Below, one piece after another: positions 1 through 6,612 of a stretch of DNA of 64,000 bases. Source of the DNA: a virus; the IMG/VR virus record IMGVR_UViG_3300042520_000681, positions 1 to 64,000 of that record. One strand, given 5' to 3'. The position numbers and the translations under genes were made by a program. Positions within the stretch are counted from its first letter, which is position 1. The number at the start of each line of letters is the position of its first letter. The notes beneath the pieces are model-generated. The model did no database searches and was not told where the DNA came from. It saw nothing but the letters and a program-made list of their open reading frames with translations.

Positions 1-43
1 CCCTGCCCTCCCTCCCGCCGTCCTTGCTAGTGTGTCCTGCCGT

Positions 44-118
44 CCTACCTACCTACCTACCTACCTACCTACCTACCCTACCTACCCTACCTACCCTACC
101 TACCTACCTACCCTACCC
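44..118. repeat. CCTA tetranucleotide microsatellite
   Basis: A near-perfect run of CCTA units with a few CCTACC slips. There is no credible coding. Such simple repeats are unusual in compact phage genomes; it may be a genome or contig-edge feature, or an assembly artefact. Confidence 0.85.
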
Positions 119-126
119 TTGCTACG

Positions 127-198
127 CTGTCCGCTGTCCGCTGTCCCATGCTGTCCTGTCCTGTCCTGTCCTGTCCTGTCCTGTCCTGTCCTGTCCTG
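127..198. repeat. CTGTC pentanucleotide microsatellite
   Basis: Starts as spaced CTGTCCG units and becomes about nine uninterrupted CTGTC copies from 151. It follows the CCTA array directly. The strand is strongly pyrimidine rich. No coding function is seen. Confidence 0.85.
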
Positions 199-540
199 CA
201 CTAATGAGACTAGGGCAAGGTATACGCATGGCATCGCTTACCTACTTGTGTAAGTCCTTGGTCATCAAGATAACTTCTTATAACAGCACTAGAAGATAGT
301 GGAACCAATGCCATTGTTGCAAATGGCTTGCAAGTAAATTGCGCGAGGATGGCGCAGGAATCGTTTTTATTGTAAGGGAGGGTAAACCATGCGGGAGGAA
401 TTGCCCTGCATTCTACGGGGCGGGAAATGCGTTGCCTGTCTTGCGCCATGGTTCGCCAGTTCATTCCATGCCCTGCCCCTACCTTTCCCCTTCCCTCATT
501 TCATTTTGTTCAGAAATAAATGAACAAACAACCCCAAGAA
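199..540. other. gene-free stretch
   Basis: No reading frame here has convincing composition, a start site or a recognisable domain; the short open frames on both strands look random. No promoter or RNA could be recognised. It separates the microsatellites from the terminator of the leftward operon. Confidence 0.6.
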
Positions 541-541
541 A

Positions 542-569
542 AAGCGGGAGGATTTTCGCCCTCCCGCTT
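542..569 (-). terminator. rho-independent terminator of leftward operon
   Basis: Perfect 10-bp stem AAGCGGGAGG/CCTCCCGCTT with an 8-nt loop. Read leftward it is followed by CTTTTTCTT. It sits 22 nt past the stop of the 591-968 gene. Confidence 0.85.
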
Positions 570-590
570 GTCTTGCTTCTCTCGCTTGTC

Positions 591-968
591 CTATAGCTGG
601 CGCATCGCTTCCCGTATCGCTTTAAGGATTCGTTTTTGGATGCCTGATCGGTTCAGCCTAAAGGCTCCGGTTTGCATTGCAACCATCCCGCCGATTGAAC
701 CGCCGTCCGTCCCCCACACAGAGCCGCAACCGCCGGGCAGATCGTATATGACAGAGCAATCGCTTTCCGCATCTGCGAACGCTAACCCGTCGCCGATAGG
801 GATGCGCTTGGAGAGTGTGAGGATGTCCGCTCCTCTTACCTCTATTGCCACTTGGTTGCTTCTGCATCTTTGCACGAATCGCTTGGCAATGTCGGCGGGT
901 TTCGGTTTTTCGGTTTCCTGTGTCATTTGCATGATGGGCTTTTGCGTGTGGATTGTGTGCGTTCTCAT
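591..968 (-). CDS. hypothetical protein (125 aa), left operon
   Basis: No family recognised. The middle is rich in Gly, Asp and Ser with a Cys pair (SDCSVIYDLPGGCGSVWG near residues 68-85), and the C-terminus is a basic amphipathic helix. The start at 968 overlaps the stop of the upstream gene as ATGA, which suggests translational coupling; an alternative Met lies about 12 codons further in. It is followed by a strong terminator at 542-569. The SDCSVIYD segment loosely resembles GGCSLIYD in the 1677-2024 gene, which may be chance or a distant relationship. Confidence 0.65.
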   Translation of the reverse strand: MRTHTIHTQKPIMQMTQETEKPKPADIAKRFVQRCRSNQVAIEVRGADILTLSKRIPIGDGLAFADAESDCSVIYDLPGGCGSVWGTDGGSIGGMVAMQTGAFRLNRSGIQKRILKAIREAMRQL

Positions 969-1144
969 TTCGTGCGGATGTTTGCTAGGGCAGCGTTTTC
1001 GGTGCGGGTGATCCTGCTTTTCATGGCGCGGATGCGGTTCGATTGATTGACTAGGGCGTCAAGGGGCATCTCGGAAAATGCCATTGCGTGAAGATCGTCC
1101 CGCATTTGATCTAGTTTTTGTTTCAGGTTTTCGATGGTTTCCAT
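965..1144 (-). CDS. small coiled-coil protein (59 aa)
   Basis: A 59-codon frame that starts METIENLKQKLDQMRDDLH and continues as a highly charged helix, so probably a small coiled coil. It ends in an ATGA overlap with the 591-968 gene and is the first gene of the leftward operon. A sigma54-like element (1205-1223) and a copy of the dispersed palindrome (1235-1249) lie upstream. The function is unknown. Operon coupling and codon use support a real gene. Confidence 0.65.
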   Translation of the reverse strand: METIENLKQKLDQMRDDLHAMAFSEMPLDALVNQSNRIRAMKSRITRTENAALANIRTK

Positions 1145-1204
1145 TGTGTGTCTTTTGGTTTTTTGTTTGTCGGGCTTGGCGTCTTGCCTGCCCTTGCCTA
1201 TTGT

Positions 1205-1223
1205 ATAGCATCCCGCGTGCCAA
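1205..1223 (-). promoter_or_regulatory. sigma54-type promoter-like element, leftward
   Basis: Reads TTGGCACGCGGGATGCTAT on the minus strand. It has the -24 GG and -12 GC exactly 10 nt apart, and differs from the RpoN consensus TGGCACG-N4-TTGCW at one base. It lies about 60 nt upstream of the 1144 start. No enhancer-binding site has been identified. Confidence 0.6.
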
Positions 1224-1234
1224 CTTTCCCGCCC

Positions 1235-1249
1235 TATTGTTAAACAGTA
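1235..1249. promoter_or_regulatory. dispersed palindrome copy 1
   Basis: TATTGTTAAACAGTA, one mismatch to TATTGTTnAACAATA. It lies in the divergent control region, upstream of the leftward operon. Confidence 0.7.
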
Positions 1250-1274
1250 GCCTCTCCCCTCCTATCGGCAAACC

Positions 1275-1292
1275 TTGCCTAGCACTAGGCAA
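1275..1292. promoter_or_regulatory. 18-bp operator-like palindrome
   Basis: Perfect inverted repeat TTGCCTAG-CA-CTAGGCAA, centred between the divergent operons. The 2-nt spacer suits a dimeric DNA-binding protein better than an RNA hairpin. Its regulator is unknown. Confidence 0.5.
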
Positions 1293-1322
1293 TCTTTTCC
1301 CTAAAAGCGGCAAAATCTTCCC

Positions 1323-1341
1323 ATGGCACGGAAAATGCTGT
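1323..1341 (+). promoter_or_regulatory. sigma54-type promoter-like element, rightward (distal)
   Basis: ATGGCACGGAAAATGCTGT carries the GG-N10-GC signature and the same TGGCACG...ATGCT core as the elements at 1205 and 1377. It lies about 100 nt upstream of the first rightward start. Confidence 0.5.
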
Positions 1342-1376
1342 GCAGGGTTTCGGGCCTTTTGTGGGGTGCGCTGGAC

Positions 1377-1395
1377 TTGGCACGGGGGATGCTAT
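1377..1395 (+). promoter_or_regulatory. sigma54-type promoter-like element, rightward (proximal)
   Basis: TTGGCACGGGGGATGCTAT matches the opposite-strand element at 1205-1223 at 18 of 19 positions. A transcript would begin near 1407, about 35 nt before the ATG at 1442. This position is why 1442 is preferred over the in-frame ATG at 1394. Confidence 0.6.
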
Positions 1396-1441
1396 GGCTA
1401 AAGGTGCGGCAATCAAGCCGCGAAAAACCAAACAAAAAACC

Positions 1442-1663
1442 ATGACAATAAATCAAGCAATCCAAGAAACCGCGCATCACTTCGCAAGTGTAGGGGAATA
1501 CTCCCCCTCGCATTGTGATGTTAGATGCCTCATTAACGAATTGACCCAAGACAATGAAAGGATCGTTCGTGATGGATACAACCAAGACCTCGCCTTTAAG
1601 CGGGTGAGAAATATCCTTAAAACAGCATCCCTTCTTTATGTCGAATCTTATTTCCAACAATAG
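1442..1663 (+). CDS. hypothetical early protein (73 aa)
   Basis: First gene of the rightward cluster, starting MTINQAIQETAHHFASVGEY. It is predicted to be mostly helical, with a mixed-charge C-terminal half. No family recognised. The start at 1442 was chosen because it follows the proximal sigma54-like element at a sensible distance. It is separated by 13 nt from the next gene, so the two are probably cotranscribed. Confidence 0.6.
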   Translation: MTINQAIQETAHHFASVGEYSPSHCDVRCLINELTQDNERIVRDGYNQDLAFKRVRNILKTASLLYVESYFQQ

Positions 1664-1676
1664 AAAAGCCCACACA

Positions 1677-2024
1677 ATGAAAAACCTATCGCTTTATAAT
1701 AAAATAGAATCCTTAAAATCCCGCTCCGCTTGGAGGCGCGGTGTTAATTCCTACGCTCTGGAATTAGTGGAATCAGCCGAAAACGAATTGAACCCCGAAA
1801 ATGTGAAAGCCGAACTTTTGAACGGCGCACAAAGCTGGAAGCAATACAGCGAGGGCGGTTGCTCCCTCATATATGACGCCGATATCGCCGAACGGCTTTG
1901 CTCCCCTTCTGAGCTAAAGAAGAAGAAGGGCGGGGAATTGCAACCTAATTCCCGCGAAAACTGGCTTGATGTTCAAGCCCGTGCCTTATTCCAAGCCTTT
2001 AACCTTGTCCGCCGCTCCCTCTGA
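1677..2024 (+). CDS. conserved phage hypothetical protein (115 aa)
   Basis: A helical N-terminal half with a Leu/Glu pattern, then the segment WKQYSEGGCSLIYDADIAERLCSP (about 60-83) and the closing SRENWLDVQARAL motif. From memory, this combination is conserved in a widespread family of unknown function in phages and mobile elements. The start at 1677 has an A-rich leader and no clear Shine-Dalgarno sequence, like many genes in this cluster. The next gene starts 2 nt after the stop. Confidence 0.75.
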   Translation: MKNLSLYNKIESLKSRSAWRRGVNSYALELVESAENELNPENVKAELLNGAQSWKQYSEGGCSLIYDADIAERLCSPSELKKKKGGELQPNSRENWLDVQARALFQAFNLVRRSL

Positions 2025-2026
2025 AC

Positions 2027-2137
2027 ATGAATAAGCTCCGCTCACGCATCCAATATAACAACGCAAAAGAATCCTTTTTCCTGCGCCTGTTAATCCTCAC
2101 GCTCACCCTTGCAACTCTCACCTTTATTATCCTATGA
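2027..2137 (+). CDS. small single-pass membrane protein (36 aa)
   Basis: MNKLRSRIQYNNAKESFF followed by a hydrophobic run of about 17 residues (Leu/Ile/Thr rich) to the C-terminus. It would be an inner-membrane microprotein with a basic N-terminus inside the cell. Its stop overlaps the next start as ATGA (2134-2137) and it begins right after the previous gene, so the reading frame is well supported by its position. The function is unknown. Confidence 0.55.
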   Translation: MNKLRSRIQYNNAKESFFLRLLILTLTLATLTFIIL

Positions 2138-2454
2138 CAAAATCCCAAGAAATCGAAACACTCCGCGAATGTGCGGAAAAACTAGGCTCAAACTCCTATT
2201 GTGGTGATTGGTTAATTGACCAGCTCCCATTTATAGAAAACGACATGCGGTCTGATTTCCTCCCGCAAATGGGATGGGCAGACACGCGAAAACTGGAACA
2301 GAACACCCTTGCCCTTGCAAAGGAACAAGCGGCCCGAATCCTTAAGGATGCGGAGGAACAAGCGGAGCGCATCAAGAAAGACGCGCAAGAAAGAGCCGAT
2401 CTTATTCGCCACACATTGAGACGCGAATTAGAAAAGGCTCTCGACACTCTGTGA
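2134..2454 (+). CDS. coiled-coil protein (106 aa)
   Basis: The N-terminal ~55 residues look globular (CGDWLIDQLPFIENDM). The C-terminal half is a long charged helix with an ~11-residue periodicity (EQAARILKDAEEQAERIKKDA), typical of coiled coils. It starts by ATGA overlap with the 36-aa membrane protein, so the pair might work together at the membrane (inference). The family is not recognised. Confidence 0.65.
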   Translation: MTKSQEIETLRECAEKLGSNSYCGDWLIDQLPFIENDMRSDFLPQMGWADTRKLEQNTLALAKEQAARILKDAEEQAERIKKDAQERADLIRHTLRRELEKALDTL

Positions 2455-2456
2455 TG

Positions 2457-2495
2457 TTCCAACCCCGCGCATCTTAACGGGTGCGCGGCATGGAA
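2457..2495 (+). other. stable intercistronic hairpin
   Basis: A two-part stem, TTCCA/TGGAA enclosing CCGCGCA/TGCGCGG with a 10-nt loop, lies just after the coiled-coil gene. There is no T-run, so it is more likely an mRNA processing or stability element, or an attenuator, than a simple terminator. Confidence 0.5.
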
Positions 2496-2536
2496 CGGCA
2501 CAACGCCGAGCCGAAAAACACACAACACAACACAAC

Positions 2537-2953
2537 ATGAAAACAGACACACACGAATTCTTATCCGCTCTTCTTTTCGGTCAAGCACCGGATGAAGATG
2601 GCAACTATTCCATGGATCAAAAAACACCGGATGATTTCTCTCCCGCTTTCATCGAAGGCGCGGAGCAATTTATTGATGGATTCCGCGACTATTTAACACT
2701 CCGCGAAATTGAGGTTCCAGAATCAGATCGGAGCTTCGGCGCGAATGTTTATTTCTCCCTCTCGGGACACGGCGTGGGCTTTTGGGATTCCAGCGACACG
2801 GAACACTTGCAAGCGCATCTTGAATGCTATTCGGGCAGGAAATACCGCTTTGAAGAAATAGACCTGTCCGAAGATGAAAACGGAAAACTTGACCTTTCCT
2901 TCATTCCGTCCGCCATAGCTGAATATCGCACCCGCCTATTCTCCACAAAGTAA
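2537..2953 (+). CDS. conserved acidic phage protein (138 aa)
   Basis: A strongly acidic protein. The central FSLSGHGVGFWDSSDTEHL (about 75-93) recalls the GHG.GFWD motif of small early phage proteins of unknown function. Preceded by an 82-nt gap with a hairpin and an A/C-rich leader; no Shine-Dalgarno sequence. No catalytic motif is evident. Confidence 0.7.
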   Translation: MKTDTHEFLSALLFGQAPDEDGNYSMDQKTPDDFSPAFIEGAEQFIDGFRDYLTLREIEVPESDRSFGANVYFSLSGHGVGFWDSSDTEHLQAHLECYSGRKYRFEEIDLSEDENGKLDLSFIPSAIAEYRTRLFSTK

Positions 2954-2978
2954 AACACACAAAAAAACACACACAAAA

Positions 2979-3257
2979 ATGAATAAAACACTCCACACTC
3001 CCGCCCCTTGGGGATTCAAGCCAGTTGAAACCTGCAATGATAATTATGTGCATCATTACACGGAACAGGCTTGCAGTAGTTGCGGGTGCGAGCGTAACGA
3101 ATCCCCAGATTCTCGATTAAATGAGATCGGAATCGACGATATTCTTCACCCTCACACGCCAGAAAGAAACGCACATATCTTGCAAAAGCTAATTGATTTT
3201 ATTAACGAGGAACAAATGACGATGTTTGTTCAAAAAATCATATCGGAGGAACAATAA
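2979..3257 (+). CDS. small phage protein with TPAPW motif and Cys pair (92 aa)
   Basis: Opens with HTPAPWGF, an N-terminal signature common to small early phage proteins of unknown role. A CSSCGC segment near residue 33 could bind a metal. The C-terminal half is a mixed-charge helix. It is cotranscribed with the flanking genes and the next ATG lies 1 nt past its stop. Confidence 0.65.
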   Translation: MNKTLHTPAPWGFKPVETCNDNYVHHYTEQACSSCGCERNESPDSRLNEIGIDDILHPHTPERNAHILQKLIDFINEEQMTMFVQKIISEEQ

Positions 3258-3258
3258 A

Positions 3259-3432
3259 ATGAACACACTATTAAACGAAATCCACGATCTCATGTCTTTT
3301 GAGGTCAAGAACTCCAACCGCCACAACCTAGACGAAATCCGCATCACCATTCCACGCGCAAAAGCTCTCTGCAACGCAATCCGTGTTGCTAGGCACAACG
3401 CGAGAATGTCAGTCAGTATTGTTAAACGATAA
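3259..3432 (+). CDS. small basic protein (57 aa)
   Basis: Start 3259 is preferred over the longer frame because a strong Shine-Dalgarno sequence (GGAGGA at 3245-3250) sits upstream. The sequence is Arg/Asn rich (NSNRHNLDEIRITIPRAKAL), compatible with nucleic-acid binding but not recognised. Its last codons and stop lie within a copy of the dispersed palindrome (3417-3431). Confidence 0.6.
   Translation: MNTLLNEIHDLMSFEVKNSNRHNLDEIRITIPRAKALCNAIRVARHNARMSVSIVKR
3417..3431. promoter_or_regulatory. dispersed palindrome copy 2
   Basis: TATTGTTAAACGATA, one mismatch. It spans the stop codon of the 3259-3432 gene and ends 18 nt before the next ATG (3449). Confidence 0.7.
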
Positions 3433-3448
3433 ACCATAACCTAACACA

Positions 3449-3586
3449 ATGAACGCAATCGAAAAAACAGAACACACCTGCCTCCCTCCAGAGGCATACA
3501 TTCGCCTAGCTAAAACCTGCGAAAACTACACGCCGAAATTCCGGTCATCCTTCTACCCACAACCTAAACCTAAAAAAACAAAATGA
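3449..3586 (+). CDS. hypothetical microprotein (45 aa)
   Basis: MNAIEKTEHTCLPPEAYIRL, then a Pro/Lys-rich tail (PQPKPKKTK). It contains two Cys and is basic at the C-terminus. It starts just after a copy of the dispersed palindrome and ends in an ATGA overlap with the next gene. The family is unknown; the tight packing supports it being real. Confidence 0.5.
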   Translation: MNAIEKTEHTCLPPEAYIRLAKTCENYTPKFRSSFYPQPKPKKTK

Positions 3587-3762
3587 AACCAACACAAACC
3601 AACTGGACAAAACACACACGCAAACGGGGCATGACCTCCCGCGAGAAAAGACTGCTAACAGCATTGCAGGACATTGCCGCTATTGCTGTCGGCCCGAACG
3701 ATGCACAGGCACGGGCAGAAATCATCAGCATTTCACTTAAAGCTATCGGAGTGTTAAAATGA
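3583..3762 (+). CDS. hypothetical small basic protein (59 aa)
   Basis: A basic N-terminus (NWTKHTRKRGMTSREKRLL) is followed by an Ala/Ile-rich amphipathic helix. Both ends are fixed by ATGA overlaps with neighbours (3583 and 3759). A short DNA- or RNA-binding protein is possible, but no motif proves it. Confidence 0.55.
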   Translation: MKPTQTNWTKHTRKRGMTSREKRLLTALQDIAAIAVGPNDAQARAEIISISLKAIGVLK

Positions 3763-3974
3763 ACATTAAAATATCAAACAACTATCTATCATTCGACGGA
3801 AATCCTAGCGATGCAATTCGCTTCGTTGATGAAATACGCGAAACATACGATGAAGCTGGCAGAGATATGGGTAAAACGCTGAATGATTTTATATTCGCTA
3901 TCGAAGTATCATTGCAAAACGCAGGATATTTAGACGAAGACTTCAACAAAACACAACAACCAAACCAACACTAA
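3759..3974 (+). CDS. hypothetical acidic protein (71 aa)
   Basis: Starts MNIKISNNYLSFDGNPSDAI and has an acidic helical middle; the tail is Gln/Asn rich. It is coupled to the upstream gene by ATGA overlap and is followed by the next ATG 1 nt after its stop. No family recognised. Confidence 0.6.
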   Translation: MNIKISNNYLSFDGNPSDAIRFVDEIRETYDEAGRDMGKTLNDFIFAIEVSLQNAGYLDEDFNKTQQPNQH

Positions 3975-3975
3975 T

Positions 3976-4338
3976 ATGAACAAACCAGACATCATCGACC
4001 ACGACATCAACAACCCTATCGAACCCCGTCCCTGCGACCACTTCACGGACATCTACACCCTTGAAGCGGAGCTATACGATACGGGAAACTACGCAACCAT
4101 TGCGGAAGCCCGTCAGCATAAGGCTACCCACTTCACAGGGCTAATGGACATGGGCTATTCTGCCATCCTTGACGGATTGTGGGCTATTAAAGCCGCCCTC
4201 AACTGCGTTGGAACCAAACCTAACGAAATCGGATGCGAAATCATCGTCAATGGCAATCGTTGCTTCACCGACATTCGGCTGAATCAAATCGACGATGCCC
4301 TCAACACCCTCATCAAACCAAACCGATTCAACAGCTAA
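3976..4338 (+). CDS. hypothetical protein (120 aa)
   Basis: A soluble acidic/neutral protein beginning MNKPDIIDHDINNPIEPRPCDHF, with four Cys spread through the chain and no membrane segment. It lies within the early cluster with 1-6 nt spacing on both sides. No recognised domain. Confidence 0.65.
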   Translation: MNKPDIIDHDINNPIEPRPCDHFTDIYTLEAELYDTGNYATIAEARQHKATHFTGLMDMGYSAILDGLWAIKAALNCVGTKPNEIGCEIIVNGNRCFTDIRLNQIDDALNTLIKPNRFNS

Positions 4339-4344
4339 ACAAAT

Positions 4345-4743
4345 ATGGAACCGCAACTATACATTCGATTCAGTATCCGTGGAGCAGTAGGTAGCCGAGA
4401 AAGAATGAATATAACATTCCCGCTCCGTGGTGCTTGGCAAGAAGGCTCTAACGACCTTCATGTTGCCTTTGCATACAAAGGGGCAGACCCCGAAGACGGG
4501 TGCTGGTATCACCCAGCAGTTGACAAGAAAACTGGCGATTACCTGCTACCTGTCCCCGATTGGGCGAAAGACGAATATGCGATTGTTTGCCGCAAGTCTC
4601 CACAAACCGGAGCTACGACAAAGTGCGTTCTTGCTTACTGCATGGAATGGGTAGGATTTCTTCCGCACATAGATAACGAAGAACTTGCTACACCATTATA
4701 CATAAAGCAGGTAGAAAGGTTCTGGCATTCACCAAACATCTAA
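4345..4743 (+). CDS. hypothetical protein (132 aa)
   Basis: A beta-rich composition with many aromatic residues (FAYKGADPEDGCWYHPAVD at about 41-59). No signal peptide, membrane span or catalytic motif. Separated by 11 nt from the exported protein downstream. The family is unknown. Confidence 0.65.
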   Translation: MEPQLYIRFSIRGAVGSRERMNITFPLRGAWQEGSNDLHVAFAYKGADPEDGCWYHPAVDKKTGDYLLPVPDWAKDEYAIVCRKSPQTGATTKCVLAYCMEWVGFLPHIDNEELATPLYIKQVERFWHSPNI

Positions 4744-4754
4744 ATAAACACACT

Positions 4755-5015
4755 ATGAAAAAGATACTAACAGCACTAGCCTTATCACTCATCACCCTAA
4801 ATGCAGACGCTAGATTCTATGAACGGATATGCGATCCGGTCTTCACGGACTACTGGCAACGCAAAGCGTATGACCAAGGATTCAAAGACGGCTACGAATG
4901 CGGATTCAATTACAACGATTACCGCAAGGAACTAGACAGAATCGCATACGAGATTGGTTTCATCGACGGATGCGAGATGTTTGATCGTGTCCACAGGATC
5001 ATCAGAATTAAATAA
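4755..5015 (+). CDS. exported small protein with signal peptide (86 aa)
   Basis: MKKILTALALSLITLNADA is a typical Sec signal peptide: a basic N-terminus, a hydrophobic core, and a likely cleavage after an Ala near residue 19. The mature ~67 residues hold a Tyr/Asp-rich repeat-like segment (DQGFKDGYECGFNYNDY) and three Cys, so a disulfide in the periplasm is possible. An early exported phage protein could act in superinfection exclusion or envelope takeover (inference). Confidence 0.65.
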   Translation: MKKILTALALSLITLNADARFYERICDPVFTDYWQRKAYDQGFKDGYECGFNYNDYRKELDRIAYEIGFIDGCEMFDRVHRIIRIK

Positions 5016-5016
5016 A

Positions 5017-5205
5017 ATGGTTATCCTATCTACAACCTACGAGAATCGGGCGTTTGATTCCCTGCCACTCGCCGAGATTTACGGAGTCGAGCGCATCAAG
5101 GACAACTGCTGTATTATGACAGAAGACGGCAAGGTTCTGGCATACAAACGGAAAGGAGGAACGAATGAGTTCACGCGCATCAAGCGGGATTCGCAGGAAG
5201 ATTGA
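5017..5205 (+). CDS. hypothetical small protein (62 aa)
   Basis: A compact beta-rich protein (VILSTTYENRAFDSLPLAEIYGVERI, a two-Cys segment, then KVLAYKRKGG). Start 5017 lies 1 nt after the previous stop. The last 41 nt overlap the next gene in another frame. The family is unknown. Confidence 0.55.
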   Translation: MVILSTTYENRAFDSLPLAEIYGVERIKDNCCIMTEDGKVLAYKRKGGTNEFTRIKRDSQED

Positions 5206-5323
5206 ACTGATAATAAAACTCAAACAGAAAATCGGATTGCCGATAGGTGATGTCTGGAACTACCGAGAATCCGATGCAGATAAAGTAATCTGCCTGCTAA
5301 AAAACTACGCAAGAAAAATATAA
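5165..5323 (+). CDS. hypothetical basic microprotein (52 aa)
   Basis: A strong Shine-Dalgarno sequence (AAAGGAGG ending near 5158) precedes the ATG at 5165, although the start lies inside the previous gene. The product is a basic helical protein (SGIRRKIELIIKLKQKIGLP). It is the last gene before the terminator at 5337. The family is unknown. Confidence 0.6.
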   Translation: MSSRASSGIRRKIELIIKLKQKIGLPIGDVWNYRESDADKVICLLKNYARKI

Positions 5324-5336
5324 CACACAACAAAAC

Positions 5337-5367
5337 GGGGATTGGCCTTAAAAACCAATCCCCTTTT
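5337..5367 (+). terminator. rho-independent terminator between convergent operons
   Basis: Perfect 9-bp stem GGGGATTGG/CCAATCCCC with a 9-nt loop, followed by TTTTGCTTTT. It ends the rightward early cluster and, read the other way, lies just past the stop of the leftward 5372 gene. Confidence 0.85.
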
Positions 5368-5371
5368 GCTT

Positions 5372-5521
5372 TTACTTCTTGGCAGTCTTCGCTGACTGCT
5401 TAAACGCTTTCGCGGTAGGTGCGCCCTTACTCCCAACCTGCCGCATCCTCTCGTTACTTCCAGCCGCGATACGATCACGCTTGGCGTTGATGTTTGCGTA
5501 TAGTCCTTTATTACTCTTCAA
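5372..5521 (-). CDS. small basic conserved phage protein, TTG start (49 aa)
   Basis: The frame has no ATG at its 5' end; the TTG at 5521 has an excellent Shine-Dalgarno sequence (GGGGGAGGTGAAGG) inside the end of the small terminase gene. The product is small and Lys/Arg rich (GLYANINAKRDRIAAGS, then GSKGAPTAKAF and SAKTAKK). This pattern recurs in small proteins of many tailed phages, from memory. It may be a virion-associated DNA-binding peptide; the function is unproven. Confidence 0.65.
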   Translation of the reverse strand: MKSNKGLYANINAKRDRIAAGSNERMRQVGSKGAPTAKAFKQSAKTAKK

Positions 5522-6008
5522 TTTCCTTCACCTCCCCCATGCTTGGCATTTCCAGCCTGTCATTAACAAGCTGGATCAAAATTTGGTTCTTCTGATCGTC
5601 GCCGGAAAGCTCACCGGAAAGTCGGCTGTCTAGCTCGATAGCTTTTAGTTTGTCCCCAATCTTCGGGCCTTGCAAACTCCGATTACCCTCTCCATCCACG
5701 GACAAAGATGCAATCGGAGACTCCTCGGTGATGTCTGCTGGCTTTGATCTTGCAACATCAGCAAGCAAAGAACGCTTCTCGGCGATGCTCATTGCGTTCT
5801 GAACCCAAACAGACTCCTTCAACTCCTCCATATACTTCTGCACATGAGGTCTGTTTTCAATCTTCGCACCACGGATTGCCGCATATTTTCCATGCGTAGC
5901 GGCGTAACCAGACGCTTCGTATGCCTTGGCGAGACTCTTCCCGCGAACTCTCTCCATGCAGTATCGCTTCTCTCCCTCTGTCAACTCTCCGTTCTTTCGT
6001 TTAGGCAT
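5511..6008 (-). CDS. terS: terminase small subunit (165 aa)
   Basis: Has the Terminase_2-type layout: an N-terminal helix-turn-helix region (GEKRYCMERVRGKSLAKAYEASGYAATHG), a conserved RPHVQKYMEEL helix, and the C-terminal GDKLKAIELDSRLSGEL oligomerisation segment. It would recognise packaging sites on viral DNA and load the large subunit. It is about 30 kb from and opposite in strand to the large subunit, an uncommon separation. Its 3' end overlaps the TTG-start gene by 11 nt and its start overlaps the next upstream gene by 8 nt. Confidence 0.82.
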   Translation of the reverse strand: MPKRKNGELTEGEKRYCMERVRGKSLAKAYEASGYAATHGKYAAIRGAKIENRPHVQKYMEELKESVWVQNAMSIAEKRSLLADVARSKPADITEESPIASLSVDGEGNRSLQGPKIGDKLKAIELDSRLSGELSGDDQKNQILIQLVNDRLEMPSMGEVKEIEE

Positions 6009-6612
6009 CTTGTGTAATTGCAGTATCTTGTGGGTTGATCAGGTTAGGAGACTCGCAATGCCAAGTCAAATTCGCCATGACCTTGTATTTGGGAAGGGGA
6101 GATTCGCTATTCGCAAATGACGGATCATGCCAACGGATTCGATTGTTAGGCATGGCCGCGATCTGCGAGCTTCCATCCTCCAGAAGAAGAAGATGGTAAC
6201 ACTTATGCTGAACTGGCGAGAGGCTGTATCCGTTGTCGGTATGATCTAATGTGAACCAATATCGTGCAGGAATCTCTTTACCGCTCCTGCTACTAAATGT
6301 GCAGGACATCTCGCGGAAGTAGGAATACTGGCAAACTGAAAACTCCCAGCCCATGCAATCCCACATTTGCAGGTCTTCAAGCGGATGGTATTCATCACCC
6401 GGTTTGTCGTGATACAGGTAGTGCAATGGTATCCTTGCCCATTGCGCTCCGCTTTCGCACAGGATGGAGAAATGCAAGGCGCGAGACGGGATGGATGTAA
6501 CACCCGTTATAACGCACGGCTCTGTCCCTGCCTCCATATCAAGCCCGTAAAGAATTTCCTTCTCCACGAACCCGTAAATGTGTTGAGGAACAGATGCGTT
6601 GAGCGTGTGCAT
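6001..6612 (-). CDS. hypothetical phage protein (203 aa)
   Basis: A soluble, beta-rich protein with many aromatic, Cys and His residues, but no recognisable catalytic motif. It overlaps the small terminase by 8 nt and the upstream gene as TAATG, so it belongs to the same translational unit. The N-terminal MHTLNASVPQHIYGFVEKEI is clean and the start is fixed by that overlap. Structural, DNA-packaging or regulatory roles are all possible. Confidence 0.65.
   Translation of the reverse strand: MHTLNASVPQHIYGFVEKEILYGLDMEAGTEPCVITGVTSIPSRALHFSILCESGAQWARIPLHYLYHDKPGDEYHPLEDLQMWDCMGWEFSVCQYSYFREMSCTFSSRSGKEIPARYWFTLDHTDNGYSLSPVQHKCYHLLLLEDGSSQIAAMPNNRIRWHDPSFANSESPLPKYKVMANLTWHCESPNLINPQDTAITQDA

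Noticed and set aside
210-464. 84-codon frame on the minus strand at the left edge
   Set aside because: Random composition, no start site and no neighbours in the same orientation.
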